Notes: generated by a model not told the origin, from the sequence alone. A stretch of 64,000 bases of DNA from Opisthocomus hoazin (GCF_030867145.1 NC_134439.1:8469379-8533378), one strand, 5' to 3'; positions 27,601 through 52,235 are shown, counted from the stretch's first letter. Numbers and translations: made by a program.

Positions 27601-30393
27601 GGACACAGCTAGACAGGTTTGCACCATTCCCTTTTCTGTGGTAGATGCTGGCGGATGTCTCGGCAAGACTCAGTGCTCTGTTTGCATCCCTCATGACTAC
27701 CACGCAGAGCGAGATACGGAATAAATTATAACAGGAGCAGCCATCATTTCTAATCATCACAAACTATTTTTCCTGTAAACTTCAATCACCATTAATCACC
27801 GTCTCTTCCTCGCAACTGAGGAAACCCAGTGCAATTAGGAGAACAGAGTAACACACCTGAAAGAGTACCAGACAATTTATACGATTTGTCCTATCATTTG
27901 ACCAAATTATTTAAAACGTTACGAGAAGTCTGAAGATTTTGTCTCTCTCCTACACCAGGCAAGCCATTCAATTCATTCTCTCTGTACAAGCATACACACA
28001 CAAATCAAATCTCAAGAGTCTAATAAAAGAGGCTAAGCTCCAAATTGCATTGCAGGGCATTTTTTCAGGGCAGCAGCAGTCACTGAAGCTTCCTCTACCC
28101 ATTACTCCAGGTTTAAGCACCTTTTAAAAATGCTGACAGCAGAACAGCATCAGCGTTCCAGCATCAGACTCACCTGCTGTATCTAGAGATATCACACACC
28201 TCCACCCTCCTACCTACTATTCCTTATTTACACAGGCAGGGATCACGACAGCGCCGATGTCACATCCGAAACGCACGCTGTTGCTTGCTCCCCCGGCGCC
28301 CCGCACCCCCTGCAGCGCTGCTGCGAGCCCACATGCAAGCTCGTTTGTTAATTCACCTCAACAGCATCCAACACACTGCAAGATGGGATCAGGCTCAGAA
28401 AATGATATTAAACACTTTGCTCAAGAACTCTCCTCACGGCATTAAATAACCTGATAATTTGCAACAATTATCTTTGTAGATAAATCATGAAAACACTGAA
28501 TAGTAAGAAGCTTCCTGGTAACCCAAGGAAAGCATCACCCACTCAAATTGCCAGATTACAAAGCAATTAAGCTCCAATCTTTCTCTTCAAGTTGCATAAA
28601 TGCCCCCTTCACTGCACCAGGCTTCCAAGCCGGCCAGATGAAGGCAGCTTTTTCAGGTGCTTGGTAGCACGGAGGCTCACAGCAGCAGGAAGAAGTTGGG
28701 GCTGCTCCCCCTCCCTCCTCCCCACGTGCCCAGTCACCACCTCCAGCACGCAGACCCTTCACCGAGCCTCTCCAGCACGGGGGCAACTGAAAATTAACTC
28801 ATCCAGCTACAGAGACGGTTTTCTCCGTCGACTTCACGTGCTGAAAAGGCTCAGGGCAGGCTCAGGGGAGCAAGGGAGTAGGGGGTAAGACAAGACCACT
28901 GCAGCCAGGTTGGTTTAGGCTACAAGGAGTCTCAGAACGACGTTCCTCAGGGCTAAAATGATCTTTACCACTGATGAAAGCACTGGGGTCCCATTTCTGG
29001 CAACAGAAAGTTGAAAAAAGTAGTCAAAACACATGGATTTCTTCTGAGTTAGCTGCAAAGGGCGAGATGAAGAAAAAAAGGTGCAAGGAAGAAAGTGAGA
29101 CCACGTATCTGGAGCCGGGACAGATGAAAAGCTCTTAAGACAAAGACTGCAAAACATGCTATATTTTTCTCAGTTAATCAGCAGCGTTTTAGAGGCGGCA
29201 CTCGAGCAGGTCTGCTCACCTGCGACGCGCAGCTTATCACCCGGCCAAACTCCTCACCGCTGCTCTGACCTCCACTGCTCTGCACCACTCCACTGCACCA
29301 TCTGTCGTCATACCCACCAGACAAGCCAGAATGCAAAAACACGATGAGAAAACCTGTGCCCCGAGATCTCCACCACCGAACTGCTCGGCCAAAACAGCAG
29401 ATTTCAGCCTGAAGCAGACATGAATGAAAAAGGTGCCTTTCACGAGCCCATTTCCACCAAAGCACGACGGAGGCTACAGCAGAGAAGAGCAACCCTGACT
29501 GCGTCTCGCAGCACCTGGAGATGGACGCCTGGACCAGAGGGGATGCACCAGGCACCACAAAAAGTGTTTCCGCAGACAAGACCGCTCCTTCGCATGCCAA
29601 GGCCTTTTGGGCCGCCTGCTGCTGTTATCTGAGCAATCACCAACAAGGGATTTTTTATTTTTTAAATCAGCACAGAACAAAACCACGGCACAACCCCCCA
29701 GGTGTGTTTTAACCCCACACCATCTGGACCCACCCCACCGGGCGAGGCTCGGCGGGGGCTCACAGGGCAGACAGCAGCCTGCCCACCGCACCCAGGGGTC
29801 ACCAGGGCCCCTGGCACCCTCAGGCCACTCTGAGCTCCTGCCACGAGACAGGGGTCACCCCAACCTCACGCAGGCCCTCGGGGAACCCCACCATCCGGCC
29901 CCACGTCCCAGAGCACCCAGGGGCCACCCCACCCTCACAGCACCCGCAGGGCACCCTCAAGCCCTGCCCCGCGCCCCGCAGGGCCGCGGCAGCCTCACAG
30001 CACCCTCACGGGACCCCACGTCCCGCCCCGCAGCCCCAGGGAGAGGTCTCACCGCGGCCTCACGGCGCTGCTGAGGGAGCCCCACAGTCCTGCCCCACGC
30101 CGCCACGAGGCCACCCCTGGGAGGCCCCACAGCCCGGCCCCACGGGGAGAGCGGCCCCCCCGGCCTCGCAGCACCCTCGGGGCCCCCCGCACCGCAGCCG
30201 GGGCTCACCACGGCCCCGCAGCACCCTCAGGCGACCCCACATTCCGCCCCCCCCCCCCCAGGGCTCAACGACCACGGGAAGCCACCGAACCACCCCGGCG
30301 CCCGGCGAGGAGCGGAGGCGGAGGGGGGGAGCGGCGGGGCGGGCAGGGTCCGTCCCCGGTCCCGTCCCCCCCCCCACTTACCCGCCCCGCCAT
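1..30393 (-). CDS. NSF: NSF, vesicle-fusing ATPase, 5' part of gene (coding exons 1-6)
   Basis: NSF is the cytosolic AAA+ ATPase that, with alpha-SNAP, pulls apart SNARE complexes after membrane fusion. Six minus-strand exons (30382-30393, 17095-17180, 10069-10168, 7209-7248, 1941-2107, 689-796) total 513 nt and join in frame to give residues 1-171, nearly identical to mammalian NSF. All joints have GT donors and AG acceptors with matching phases (0, 2, 0, 1, 0, 0). The visible protein is the N domain and the start of the linker to D1. Basic residues known to contact SNAP are present: Arg10, Arg67 and Lys104/Lys105. The D1 and D2 ATPase domains (Walker A and B) are outside the window to the left. 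Intron 1 is 13.2 kb and intron 2 is 6.9 kb. The start ATG lies in a CpG-rich first exon. The residue at position 5 is Pro where human has Ser. Confidence 0.96.
689..796 (-). CDS. NSF: NSF coding exon 6
   Basis: 108-nt exon coding 36 residues (136-171), [20 protein letters not shown] then a less conserved tail SGASKKQK that leads into the linker before D1. The acceptor is CCGCAG and the donor GTAGGC. The tail differs from human (PATGKRQK), as expected for a linker. Confidence 0.95.
797..1940. other. NSF: NSF intron 5
   Basis: 1.14 kb intron between coding exons 6 and 5. No repeat family or RNA gene recognised. The short open frames on both strands around 1120-1570 have no recognisable protein content. 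Confidence 0.8.
1941..2107 (-). CDS. NSF: NSF coding exon 5
   Basis: 167-nt exon, residues 80-135, from [14 protein letters not shown] to SQAFSVGQQ. It includes Lys104/Lys105 in the stretch DFLQKKSID, another part of the SNAP-binding surface. The acceptor is TAAACAG and the donor GTGCGG; the exon ends in phase 0. It is almost identical to mammalian NSF. Confidence 0.96.
2449..3200 (-). mobile_element. CR1 LINE fragment, 3' part of ORF2 and tail
   Basis: Minus-strand reading shows the C-terminal part of CR1 ORF2: a segment like [18 protein letters not shown], then [18 protein letters not shown], then [19 protein letters not shown] and a final [15 protein letters not shown]. The 3' end at about 2449 carries the CR1 terminal sequence (on plus, ATCATAGAATCATAGGCTGG). 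It is truncated at its 5' end, as usual for CR1, and has lost the reverse transcriptase core, so it cannot move. The frame stays open for about 226 codons, so it is moderately old. It lies in the sense direction of NSF. Confidence 0.93.
4358..4753 (-). mobile_element. CR1 LINE 3' fragment
   Basis: About 400 bp. On the minus strand it encodes degraded CR1 ORF2 C-terminus ([20 protein letters not shown], then [15 protein letters not shown]) and ends at the CR1 3' tail (ATCACAGAACGCTTTGGGGT on plus). It belongs to a different CR1 subfamily from the copy at 10.8 kb, judging by the tail wording. Confidence 0.9.
6031..6308 (+). mobile_element. CR1 LINE 3' fragment
   Basis: About 280 bp on the plus strand, encoding [20 protein letters not shown] and [18 protein letters not shown]. 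It is followed by the CR1 tail (TTAGAGGTCTTTTCTGACCT, then TTGTATGGTTCTATGAG). It is opposite in orientation to the CR1 copies at 2.4 and 4.4 kb in the same intron. Confidence 0.9.
7209..7248 (-). CDS. NSF: NSF coding exon 4 (40-nt small exon)
   Basis: A 40-nt exon coding [13 protein letters not shown] plus one base. It carries Arg67, one of the known SNAP-contact residues. The acceptor is TTTTTACAG and the donor GTAAGT. It was found by its match to the NSF sequence between exons 3 and 5, and both phases close (0 in, 1 out). Confidence 0.94.
7249..10068. other. NSF: NSF intron 3, no gene seen
   Basis: 2.8 kb intron, A-rich on plus, with no CR1 copy that I can recognise. Nothing else supported. 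Confidence 0.75.
10069..10168 (-). CDS. NSF: NSF coding exon 3
   Basis: 100-nt exon, residues 33-66, including the segment [16 protein letters not shown] and ending at SLPQ in phase 0. The acceptor is TTCTAG after a pyrimidine tract; the donor is GTACTG, weaker than the other NSF donors. It differs from human by a few conservative changes (for example Val for Ile and Lys for Arg). Confidence 0.95.
10815..11432 (+). mobile_element. CR1 LINE 3' fragment, relatively young
   Basis: About 620 bp. A plus-strand frame covers the CR1 ORF2 C-terminus: [80 protein letters not shown]. It ends with the CR1 tail octamers (ATTCTGTG repeats) at about 11409-11430. The frame runs without a stop almost to the 3' end, suggesting a more recent insertion than the neighbouring 12.3 kb piece. 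Truncated at its 5' end, no reverse transcriptase core. It is antisense to NSF. Confidence 0.94.
12290..13020 (+). mobile_element. Old, frame-broken CR1 fragment from the RT region
   Basis: In several plus-strand frames the text resembles the middle of CR1 ORF2. It begins with words like [18 protein letters not shown], then [11 protein letters not shown] and [14 protein letters not shown] (the region before and at the reverse transcriptase core). After a gap comes [19 protein letters not shown], which sits downstream of the core. The frame shifts several times and the catalytic FADD part is not visible. This covers a more 5' part of CR1 than any other copy here except the one near 25.2 kb. 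Confidence 0.75.
13780..13822. repeat. A20 run followed by (GA)n microsatellite
   Basis: Twenty A's (13780-13799) directly followed by about eight GA units and a further short A run. In the NSF pre-mRNA (minus strand) this reads as (UC)n then U20, a long pyrimidine tract deep in intron 2. Confidence 0.95.
15200..15663 (+). mobile_element. CR1 LINE 3' fragment
   Basis: About 460 bp, same subfamily as the 10.8 kb copy. A plus-strand frame reads [67 protein letters not shown], and ends with two ATTCTGTG tail units at about 15642-15660. Strongly 5' truncated. Antisense to NSF. Confidence 0.94.
17095..17180 (-). CDS. NSF: NSF coding exon 2
   Basis: 86-nt exon, residues 5-33, reading [16 protein letters not shown] at its start and ending inside the codon for Gln33 (phase 2). 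The acceptor is CTGTAG and the donor GTAAGT. It carries Arg10 of the SNAP-binding surface. Because 86 is not a multiple of 3, skipping this exon would break the frame. Confidence 0.95.
24353..25255 (-). mobile_element. CR1 LINE fragment reaching into the RT catalytic region
   Basis: About 900 bp, the longest CR1 copy here. On the minus strand the 5' end encodes [17 protein letters not shown], which contains the FADD box of the CR1 reverse transcriptase, then [15 protein letters not shown] and [17 protein letters not shown] frameshift near 25.02 kb moves reading to the frame holding [19 protein letters not shown] and [19 protein letters not shown]. The 3' end at 24353-24380 has two or three copies of the tail octamer (CACAGAAT on plus). 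The fingers and the endonuclease are missing. Sense to NSF. Confidence 0.94.
29810..30245. repeat. Degenerate C-rich tandem repeat in NSF intron 1
   Basis: Variants of a unit built from words such as CCTCACAGCACCCTCA, GGGACCCCACGTCC and GCCCCGCAGCCCCAGGG recur, for example near 29875-29905, 29935-30020 and 30055-30240. On the NSF (minus) strand this is G-rich and lies 140-600 nt downstream of the NSF first coding exon. Unit borders are blurred, so this is an old or fast-evolving array. Confidence 0.7.
30382..30393 (-). CDS. NSF: NSF coding exon 1 (start codon exon)
   Basis: Minus-strand ATG at 30393-30391 opens four codons (M-A-G-R), followed at once by a consensus donor GTAAGT (GT at 30381-30380). 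The same four residues start human NSF, and the exon ends in phase 0, matching exon 2. The ATG sits in the sequence AAGATGG, with A at -3 and G at +4, a strong initiation context. The exon lies in a CpG island. Confidence 0.9.
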
Positions 30394-30763
30394 CTTGCCG
30401 CTGCGCCCAGCCCGCAGCGCCGCCCGACCGCCGCGCCGCAGCCACGCTCCCGCCCCGCGGCCGCCAGGGGGCGGCGCAGCGCAGGCGCCGCGGCGGGGCT
30501 GGGCGGGTCCCCCAGGCGTCAGCGGGGCGGTGACGCCCCCCCTCCCCACCCCTCGCACGGCCGGCGGCCTCGGATTGGCCGTTCGGCCCGCGGCGCCCCA
30601 GGCGCTGACAGCCCGCCCGCCGGTAGCGCCATGCCATTGGCCTAGCGGCGGGGGGGGGCGGGCGTTCTTCTGAACGTCACTGGGAGCGCTGTTGGGATTG
30701 GCCGTCGCCGGGCGGTGTGGGAGGAGCCGCGGTTCTCCTCACGGCGGGCGGGAGAGGGGAGGC

Positions 30764-30930
30764 TGCGGCCGGGGGGTTCCCGGCCTCCGGTAACGCTGTG
30801 AGGGGCCTCGCCTCGGGGCCGGGGGGCTCCCGGCCTCCGGTAACGCCGTGAGGGGCCTCGCCTCGGGGCCGGGGGGCTCCTGGTCTCCGGTAGCGCCGTG
30901 CAGGGCCTCGCCTCGGAGCCGGGGCCTGCG
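30764..30930. repeat. 50-bp tandem repeat, about 3.3 copies
   Basis: The word CGGCCTCCGGTAACG starts at 30781 and 30831, and a slightly changed copy (TGGTCTCCGGTAGCG) starts at 30881. This gives a period of exactly 50 bp, with a partial unit before (from 30764) and after (to about 30930). Each unit contains GAGGGGCCTCGCCTCGG. It lies about 370-540 bp upstream of the NSF ATG inside the CpG island. Confidence 0.95.
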
Positions 30931-32407
30931 GACACCGGCTGTGCCCCCGGCCGGGAGCGGGGTGGGTCAGGCCTTGCCCTGAGGGAAGGGGCGGCTGGCA
31001 GGGCCGGGGCTGAGCGGGGCCTGGGGACCCCCACCCCCTGCGGGCCCCCGGGCGGGGAGCCCTGAGGAGCGTCCGGTGAGGGGGCTCGGGGCGCGTCGTG
31101 GAGTAAAAGGGCGTGGAGGTCCGTGTCCCCGCCCGGGGCAGGCGGTACGGCGGGGACCGCAGCGGGGAGCCGCGGCCGGCCGGTTCGCTCTCCGTCCGGC
31201 GGCATCTGGCTTGTGCTGACGGCAGGGTCCGTGCTTTCCGCTCCAAGTTCCAGGTGCGTGCGGGCCTGAGAGCCGGAGGGGGGGAGCTTAGAGCGGCTGC
31301 TCCGGTCTCTCAACACGTGTCAAGTCTGGAGTAACCTCCTCCAGCAGGGAGGGCTTGGGGCTGCGAAATGCAGGAGTGAGTTTTAGCGCATTAGTGACCT
31401 GTTACGTCAGCTTCCTGCACAGGGCTTTGACAGCATAATAAAATATTAATATTAACTGCCGGTTTGCTGCCCGGAACAGGTAGCGATGTCAGCTGTGATC
31501 CGGAGGGGAGCACCGAGTTCGTGGAAAACTGGGCGGCACCTGACCGCAGTGGGCTGGAGGGGTCGATACCGCGGGCCACGGATGTGCCTCAGCGCAGAGC
31601 GTGAGCGCAGGACTCAGCGGATGAGGAAATCGGGTCGATACCAAAACCTGATGCGGGCAGATCAAAGCGGTGCAAGAATTCGGTTTCCCCCTGTGAGGCC
31701 GTGTTCTTCCTGCTCGCGCAGCGGCTGGGTTTCTCTGTCCGTGTCTCTTCCCCAACAGAAGTCAGCACAGCAGGGAAGCATTGCTGAGAAGCGGTTGTTA
31801 AACATTGCAAAGAACCCCTTGGCTTCGCCTAGGTGACTGCCGGGCGGTTCTTGCCGGAGGGGATTTGCTTCCCGCCCTCTGTTACAGGGGAACCGCCTGT
31901 GAGGCCCCTGGGTGAACACCCGCGTCCGCCAAAACAGCGTTTTCCTCCGCAGCTGGCGAAGGTGCCTGGCCCGGAGGGTCACCCCCGAGGAGGCAGCTGC
32001 TGCTGCACCCCCGGCAGCAAGCTCTGGCTGGGTGACAGAGTTCTGGGGGGACTCCCACCGCGCTGAGCTTCCCCGAGCTCTCTGCCGCGTGGCCGTGGGA
32101 GAGGCTCTTGCAGGAACACATGCTGGAAATACGGCCTCCGGGTTTGTAGGGAAAGGGTGGCTTGGGGGGACAGTGAGGGGGGAAATGGGATTTCACCATT
32201 TGAAAGCGAGGAAAAAAGCCAAGTGAAGCTCCCCAGACCAAACGTGAAGGTTGTGGCGGTTCCTCTTCAGAGCCGGGACCGAGGGGCCCCCCAGCCCCCC
32301 CCTGTGCTTGGTCCTCAGCTCCAGCCGCGGCTCCTCTTCCCCGAGGAGAGGACTGCGCCTCGGGGAGCTTTGGGCACGAGGCTGAGCCTGCCCTGAGCCA
32401 ACACGTG

Positions 32408-32511
32408 TCCCGCAGCTCTGCCCCACGGCCAGCCCCGCAGCTCTGCCCCACGGCCAGCCCCGCAGCTCTGCCCCACGGCAGCCCCGCAGCTCTGCCCCAC
32501 GGCCAGCCCCC
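32408..32511. repeat. 25-bp tandem repeat, four copies
   Basis: The word GCAGCTCTGCCCCACGG starts at 32412, 32437, 32462 and 32486. The spacing is 25, 25 and 24 bp; the last step has lost one base. The array is unrelated in sequence to the 50-bp repeat or to the G-rich array. Confidence 0.96.
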
Positions 32512-33244
32512 AGCGGGGCAGGGAGCGAGGGACAGCACACGCTGCGGAGCCCAGACCTTCGCTGCTGACCCCTCAGCGTGCCCGCGATCTCCTCGAGGGA
32601 AACCTCCGGCTTCCAGCAGGCAACAGCTGCGTCCGAGACCCCGGGCGGGTGGGCAGGATCCGGCCCGGGCTCGGATCTCTGGGTGGCAGCGAGGGAGTAA
32701 CCTGGCACCGGGCAGAGAGGTGCTGCGACACCAGGGCCCCCAGCTCATAAGAACAGTTACACCTCTGTCATCGCGAAGCTCTCTGCGCGCGGCTTTTATC
32801 TGCCCAGATGGAGACGGCAGCACAAATGATGTCCCTAGATTCCGTAAAAATAGCTTGAGAAGTGGGGACTGAAATAGCTGGAGAAGTGAGAACAAGAGCG
32901 TAGTTTGGTTTCAGGGCTTTCAGGTTTTCCGTAGGCCTTTCCCACGAGAGCAGCGCTGCTCCTACGCTCAGCAGTGCCTAAGCCAGCAGCCAGGACGAGC
33001 AGCGCAAGGAATCGAGCTGGCGACGTCGTGACCTGCTGCTGGCACCGGGCTCCCTCCTCCATCGCTGCCTCGGCTTCCTCCTTCCAGCCCGGCAGCCCCG
33101 GGGCTCCGGCACAGCCGCAGCCACCCTGGCGGGGGGTTGGCCCGCAGGCCCCACCGCAGGCAGGGAGCCACAGCATGGGCCAAGGACCCGCTCTGTCACC
33201 GGTAGCGGAGGTTTCCTCTCGCTCCTGTGGGTGACGCACGGGGC

Positions 33245-33680
33245 TCAGCAGGGCCCGAGGGTGACAGTGCCCGAGGGGGTTGCAGGGCCTGGGGGGGTGA
33301 CAGGGCCTGGGGGCTTGGCAAAGCCGAAGTGGTGACAGTGCCCAAGGGTGGCAGGGCCCGAGGGGGTGGCGGGGCCCTGGAGGGGGGGAGGGAGACAGGG
33401 CCTGAGGGGGTGGCAGGGCCCAGGGGGGGTGACAGGGGGCAACAGGGCCCTGGCGTTGACAGGACCCAAGGGAGTGGCAGGCCCAAGAGGGTGACAGGGC
33501 CTGCGGGGTGACAGGGCCGGGGGGTGGGCAGACAGGGCCTGGGGGGTGGCAGGGCTTGAGGGGTAGCAGGGCCCAGGGAGGGTGACAGGACCTGAGGGGG
33601 TAGCAGGCCTGAGAGGGTGACAGGGCCCGGGGGTGACAGGACCTGAGCGGGTGGCAGGGACCGGGCAGTGGCAGGGATCG
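33245..33680. repeat. G-rich minisatellite, about 20-bp unit
   Basis: About 430 bp of variants of GGGTGACAGGGCCTGAGG, some with GGTGGCAGGGCC. Unit length varies from about 17 to 22 bp. It ends in a run of 17 G's (33680-33696). G-rich on plus, with many runs of 3-7 G's. It lies about 560-1000 bp upstream of the MEIOC start codon. The 257-residue proline-rich open frame on the minus strand here is produced by the repeat. Confidence 0.93.
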
Positions 33681-33696
33681 GGGGGGGGGGGGGGGG
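33680..33696. repeat. G17 homopolymer
   Basis: Seventeen consecutive G's at the end of the G-rich minisatellite. Its length may be wrong in the assembly. Confidence 0.95.
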
Positions 33697-33889
33697 ACGG
33701 GACGGGACAACACAGGCCCCGGGGCTGCCCCAGGCCCTGCCCCCCCCAGCTGCCGGGCCGGTGCCGCCCTCAGGGAGGTCCCGGGGCAGCGCCCGCCGCG
33801 GAGGAGCCGCCCGGGCCCTGGGACCGCGGCGCAAGGGACCGAGACCCTCTAAGGGCCGCAACGCTGTCGCCGGGTGAACAACGCCTCCG

Positions 33890-34239
33890 CGGCCTCTCAT
33901 TGGCGGGAGGCGCGAGCGAGGCGATTTTTCATTGGCTAGGTGTCGGCGGACAGGAGCCAATAGAAACAAATCTCTGCTGCCTTGAGGCTAGCTGCGGGCT
34001 CTCGATGTGTAACAGCCGCGTGGAGAACAGAGAGGGTCACGCGGCGCGAGGGGGCCGAGCGGCTCCTGATTGGTTACGCGGCTCAGGGGTTGGCCAATCC
34101 CCTCGAGCGCGCGGGGCGGGGCGATGGTTGGCCGGGCGCGAGGCTAACGGCCGCTCGTCGCCTCAGGCGGCCCGCCATGGCCGCGCTCGGGGGGGGCGGC
34201 TGCGCGCGCCGCCGGTAGCCGCCGCCGCGGGGTTCGCCC
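33890..34239 (+). promoter_or_regulatory. MEIOC: MEIOC promoter and 5' leader
   Basis: CpG-rich, without a visible TATA box. Five CCAAT boxes in either orientation: 33899-33903, 33931-33935, 33957-33961, 34069-34073 and 34094-34098. The first overlaps an E2F-like motif, ATTGGCGGGA at 33899-33908. E2F6-type repression of germline genes in somatic cells is established in mammals; its use here is inference. The start site is probably between the last CCAAT box and the ATG at 34240. Confidence 0.65.
34177..34218 (+). CDS. Upstream ORF in the MEIOC leader
   Basis: ATG at 34177 in a strong context (GCCATGG, G at -3 and +4) opens 13 codons, MAALGGGGCARRR, and stops at TAG 34216-34218. This is 21 bases before the MEIOC ATG and in the same frame. 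The MEIOC ATG has C at -3, a weaker context. Whether the uORF is in the mRNA depends on the start site, which is not known. Confidence 0.45.
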   Translation: MAALGGGGCARRR

Positions 34240-50811
<16,572 letters not shown>

Positions 50812-52235
50812 CTCAGAGGGCTGAAGTAAGCAGGCACCAGCGAAGTACCAGTTGCATGCAAAAACAGATCCCGCAGTGTGTATGTGAGAGGTGATACGCT
50901 AATTCTTTTTAATTATTTGTGAAGTTTGAACTACTGATATTCATATTTAAAGCTGTATCTTGACAGAAGTTGTATTTGCTTGAAGAGCTCTCGGGTTCTA
51001 CTTAAACTGTTAACATTACAGGCAGCACCAGAATATTGTAAAGTTGAACTGGTGAATGTTAATTTTAAAAATAATCAGACTAATTAATTAACAGACAAGA
51101 TATTATTTAACTTCTGCAGGTGAACCCTGGTGTACAACTCTTCTGATAACTTCTTTTAGTTTTGCTTTAGGAAATAGGTTTTAAAATAATGATTCTTAAA
51201 GACTGTAGTCTAACGGGGTGTCCAGTCAGTGTCAGATAAGATTGTGATGTAAAGATGGTTTCCTTATCAAACTAGTACCTGGAAACAGGAGGGGAAAAAG
51301 CTAAGAATACCCAATATTCATGTAAAATTAAATATTTAAAATATAAATATTTATGAATTTGAGATTTTAGATTCTAAGTTTGTGAAAGGAGAGGCACCGG
51401 GTTCTTCTAAATTACTGGTATGACAAAATTGCTGTTGTGAAACCATGCAATTTAGTAAATGTGTTCAAATCATTTGGGCATGCTCTCGGGCTACAAAGAA
51501 CCTCTGTTTTAAAGTATTTAAACACAATCAAAATAGGACCTGCACACAGGATTATCCTTTAAAAAGCTGTGCAGCAGCTGAAATAATGAGTCTTGTTTTT
51601 AATACCTTCACTTGACCATTTGAAGAGGTATCACAAAGTTCTGAAATTTAGGTTTTCTGCAAGTTATACTCTTTCACTGTTTGGTTTGAAATTTCGTTGT
51701 CATCTTTTAGACTTCTTAGTTTACCTCTGGATTTTTGACAGCTATGAATACGTGGTGTTTCTCTGCATATCTTAATCTGTACGGAGTATAAGTAACTTAT
51801 TCACTGGTACGAGACGTTGGTATTATGTGGCTCAGGAGACACGGGGTTTTAACACTTCCAGCATCGCGTTTATAATGTGTGGATTAAATTGATTCAGCTG
51901 TCCTTGCCTAGATACCCTGATATTTTAAATGTCTGTGGTCTTCCTCCTTCTGGGAATCCCGATATGCAAAAGGTGTGATCGCACCACATACATTGTCACT
52001 GGATGATGTGGGAAAGAAAGCGGATGAGAATGCAGCGGGAAGCGGCGTAACCGCTTTGCTCACTGAAATGGCCAAAAGCACTGCCCGAGGGCGTGAGTCT
52101 GGGCAGAACCAAGCACGTCGCCGTTCCGTGAGCCGCTGCCCGAAGGTTCGTGAAGTTAAACCCAGGACCCGTTGATGTTAAAAGCAATGCTGTACTGACT
52201 GTAGTCTGGTGAGAAATAAACTGGCTCTTGTTGGA
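50812..52235 (+). other. MEIOC: Probable MEIOC 3' UTR
   Basis: AT-rich sequence after the stop codon, without any recognisable coding content. It would end about 15-20 nt after AATAAA at 52215-52220. Earlier ATTAAA-type signals (for example near 51326) could give a shorter form. Confidence 0.55.
52215..52220 (+). terminator. Candidate MEIOC polyadenylation signal
   Basis: Canonical AATAAA followed within 30 nt by a G/T-rich stretch (TTGTTGGAGAGTGTGGGTG), as expected of a real 3' end. It is the first AATAAA with such a downstream element that I noticed after the stop codon. Confidence 0.55.

Larger units (their letters stand above)
17181..30381. other. NSF: NSF intron 1 (13.2 kb)
   Basis: Contains one CR1 copy (24353-25255, minus) and, near its 5' end, a C-rich (on plus) degenerate tandem repeat at about 29810-30245. 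GC-rich islands occur near 18.9-19.7, 21.2-21.5 and 22.3-22.8 kb. They contain long chance frames but no recognisable exon. No other gene supported. Confidence 0.75.
29900..31330. promoter_or_regulatory. CpG island with NSF promoter
   Basis: Dense CpG and very high GC from about 29.9 to 31.3 kb, covering the NSF start exon. On the NSF strand there are three CCAAT boxes upstream of the ATG, seen on plus as ATTGG at 30574-30578, 30636-30640 and 30697-30701. A CRE-like half site (TGACGT on minus) lies at 30674-30679. No TATA box is evident, fitting a housekeeping CpG promoter. The exact start site cannot be read from sequence. Confidence 0.75.
30394..34239. other. NSF-MEIOC head-to-head intergenic region
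   Basis: 3.8 kb between the two start codons. It holds both promoters and three unrelated tandem repeats (50-bp, 25-bp and about 20-bp units). Long proline- or glycine-rich open frames here follow from GC richness and the repeats; none resembles a known protein. A divergent non-coding transcript is possible but cannot be shown from sequence. Confidence 0.7.

Noticed and set aside
30642-31316. 224-codon minus frame upstream of NSF
   Set aside because: Covers the 50-bp repeat; the repetition in the peptide comes from the DNA repeat. Opposite strands and other frames are equally open.
31882-32895. 337-codon open frame on minus between NSF and MEIOC
   Set aside because: Lies in GC-rich DNA and runs through the 25-bp repeat (repeated GRAAG words); no domain or homologue recognised, and no splice signals point to it.
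33196-33969. 257- to 292-codon proline-rich frames on minus
   Set aside because: Directly produced by the G-rich minisatellite read in reverse (repeated PGPVTP-like words).
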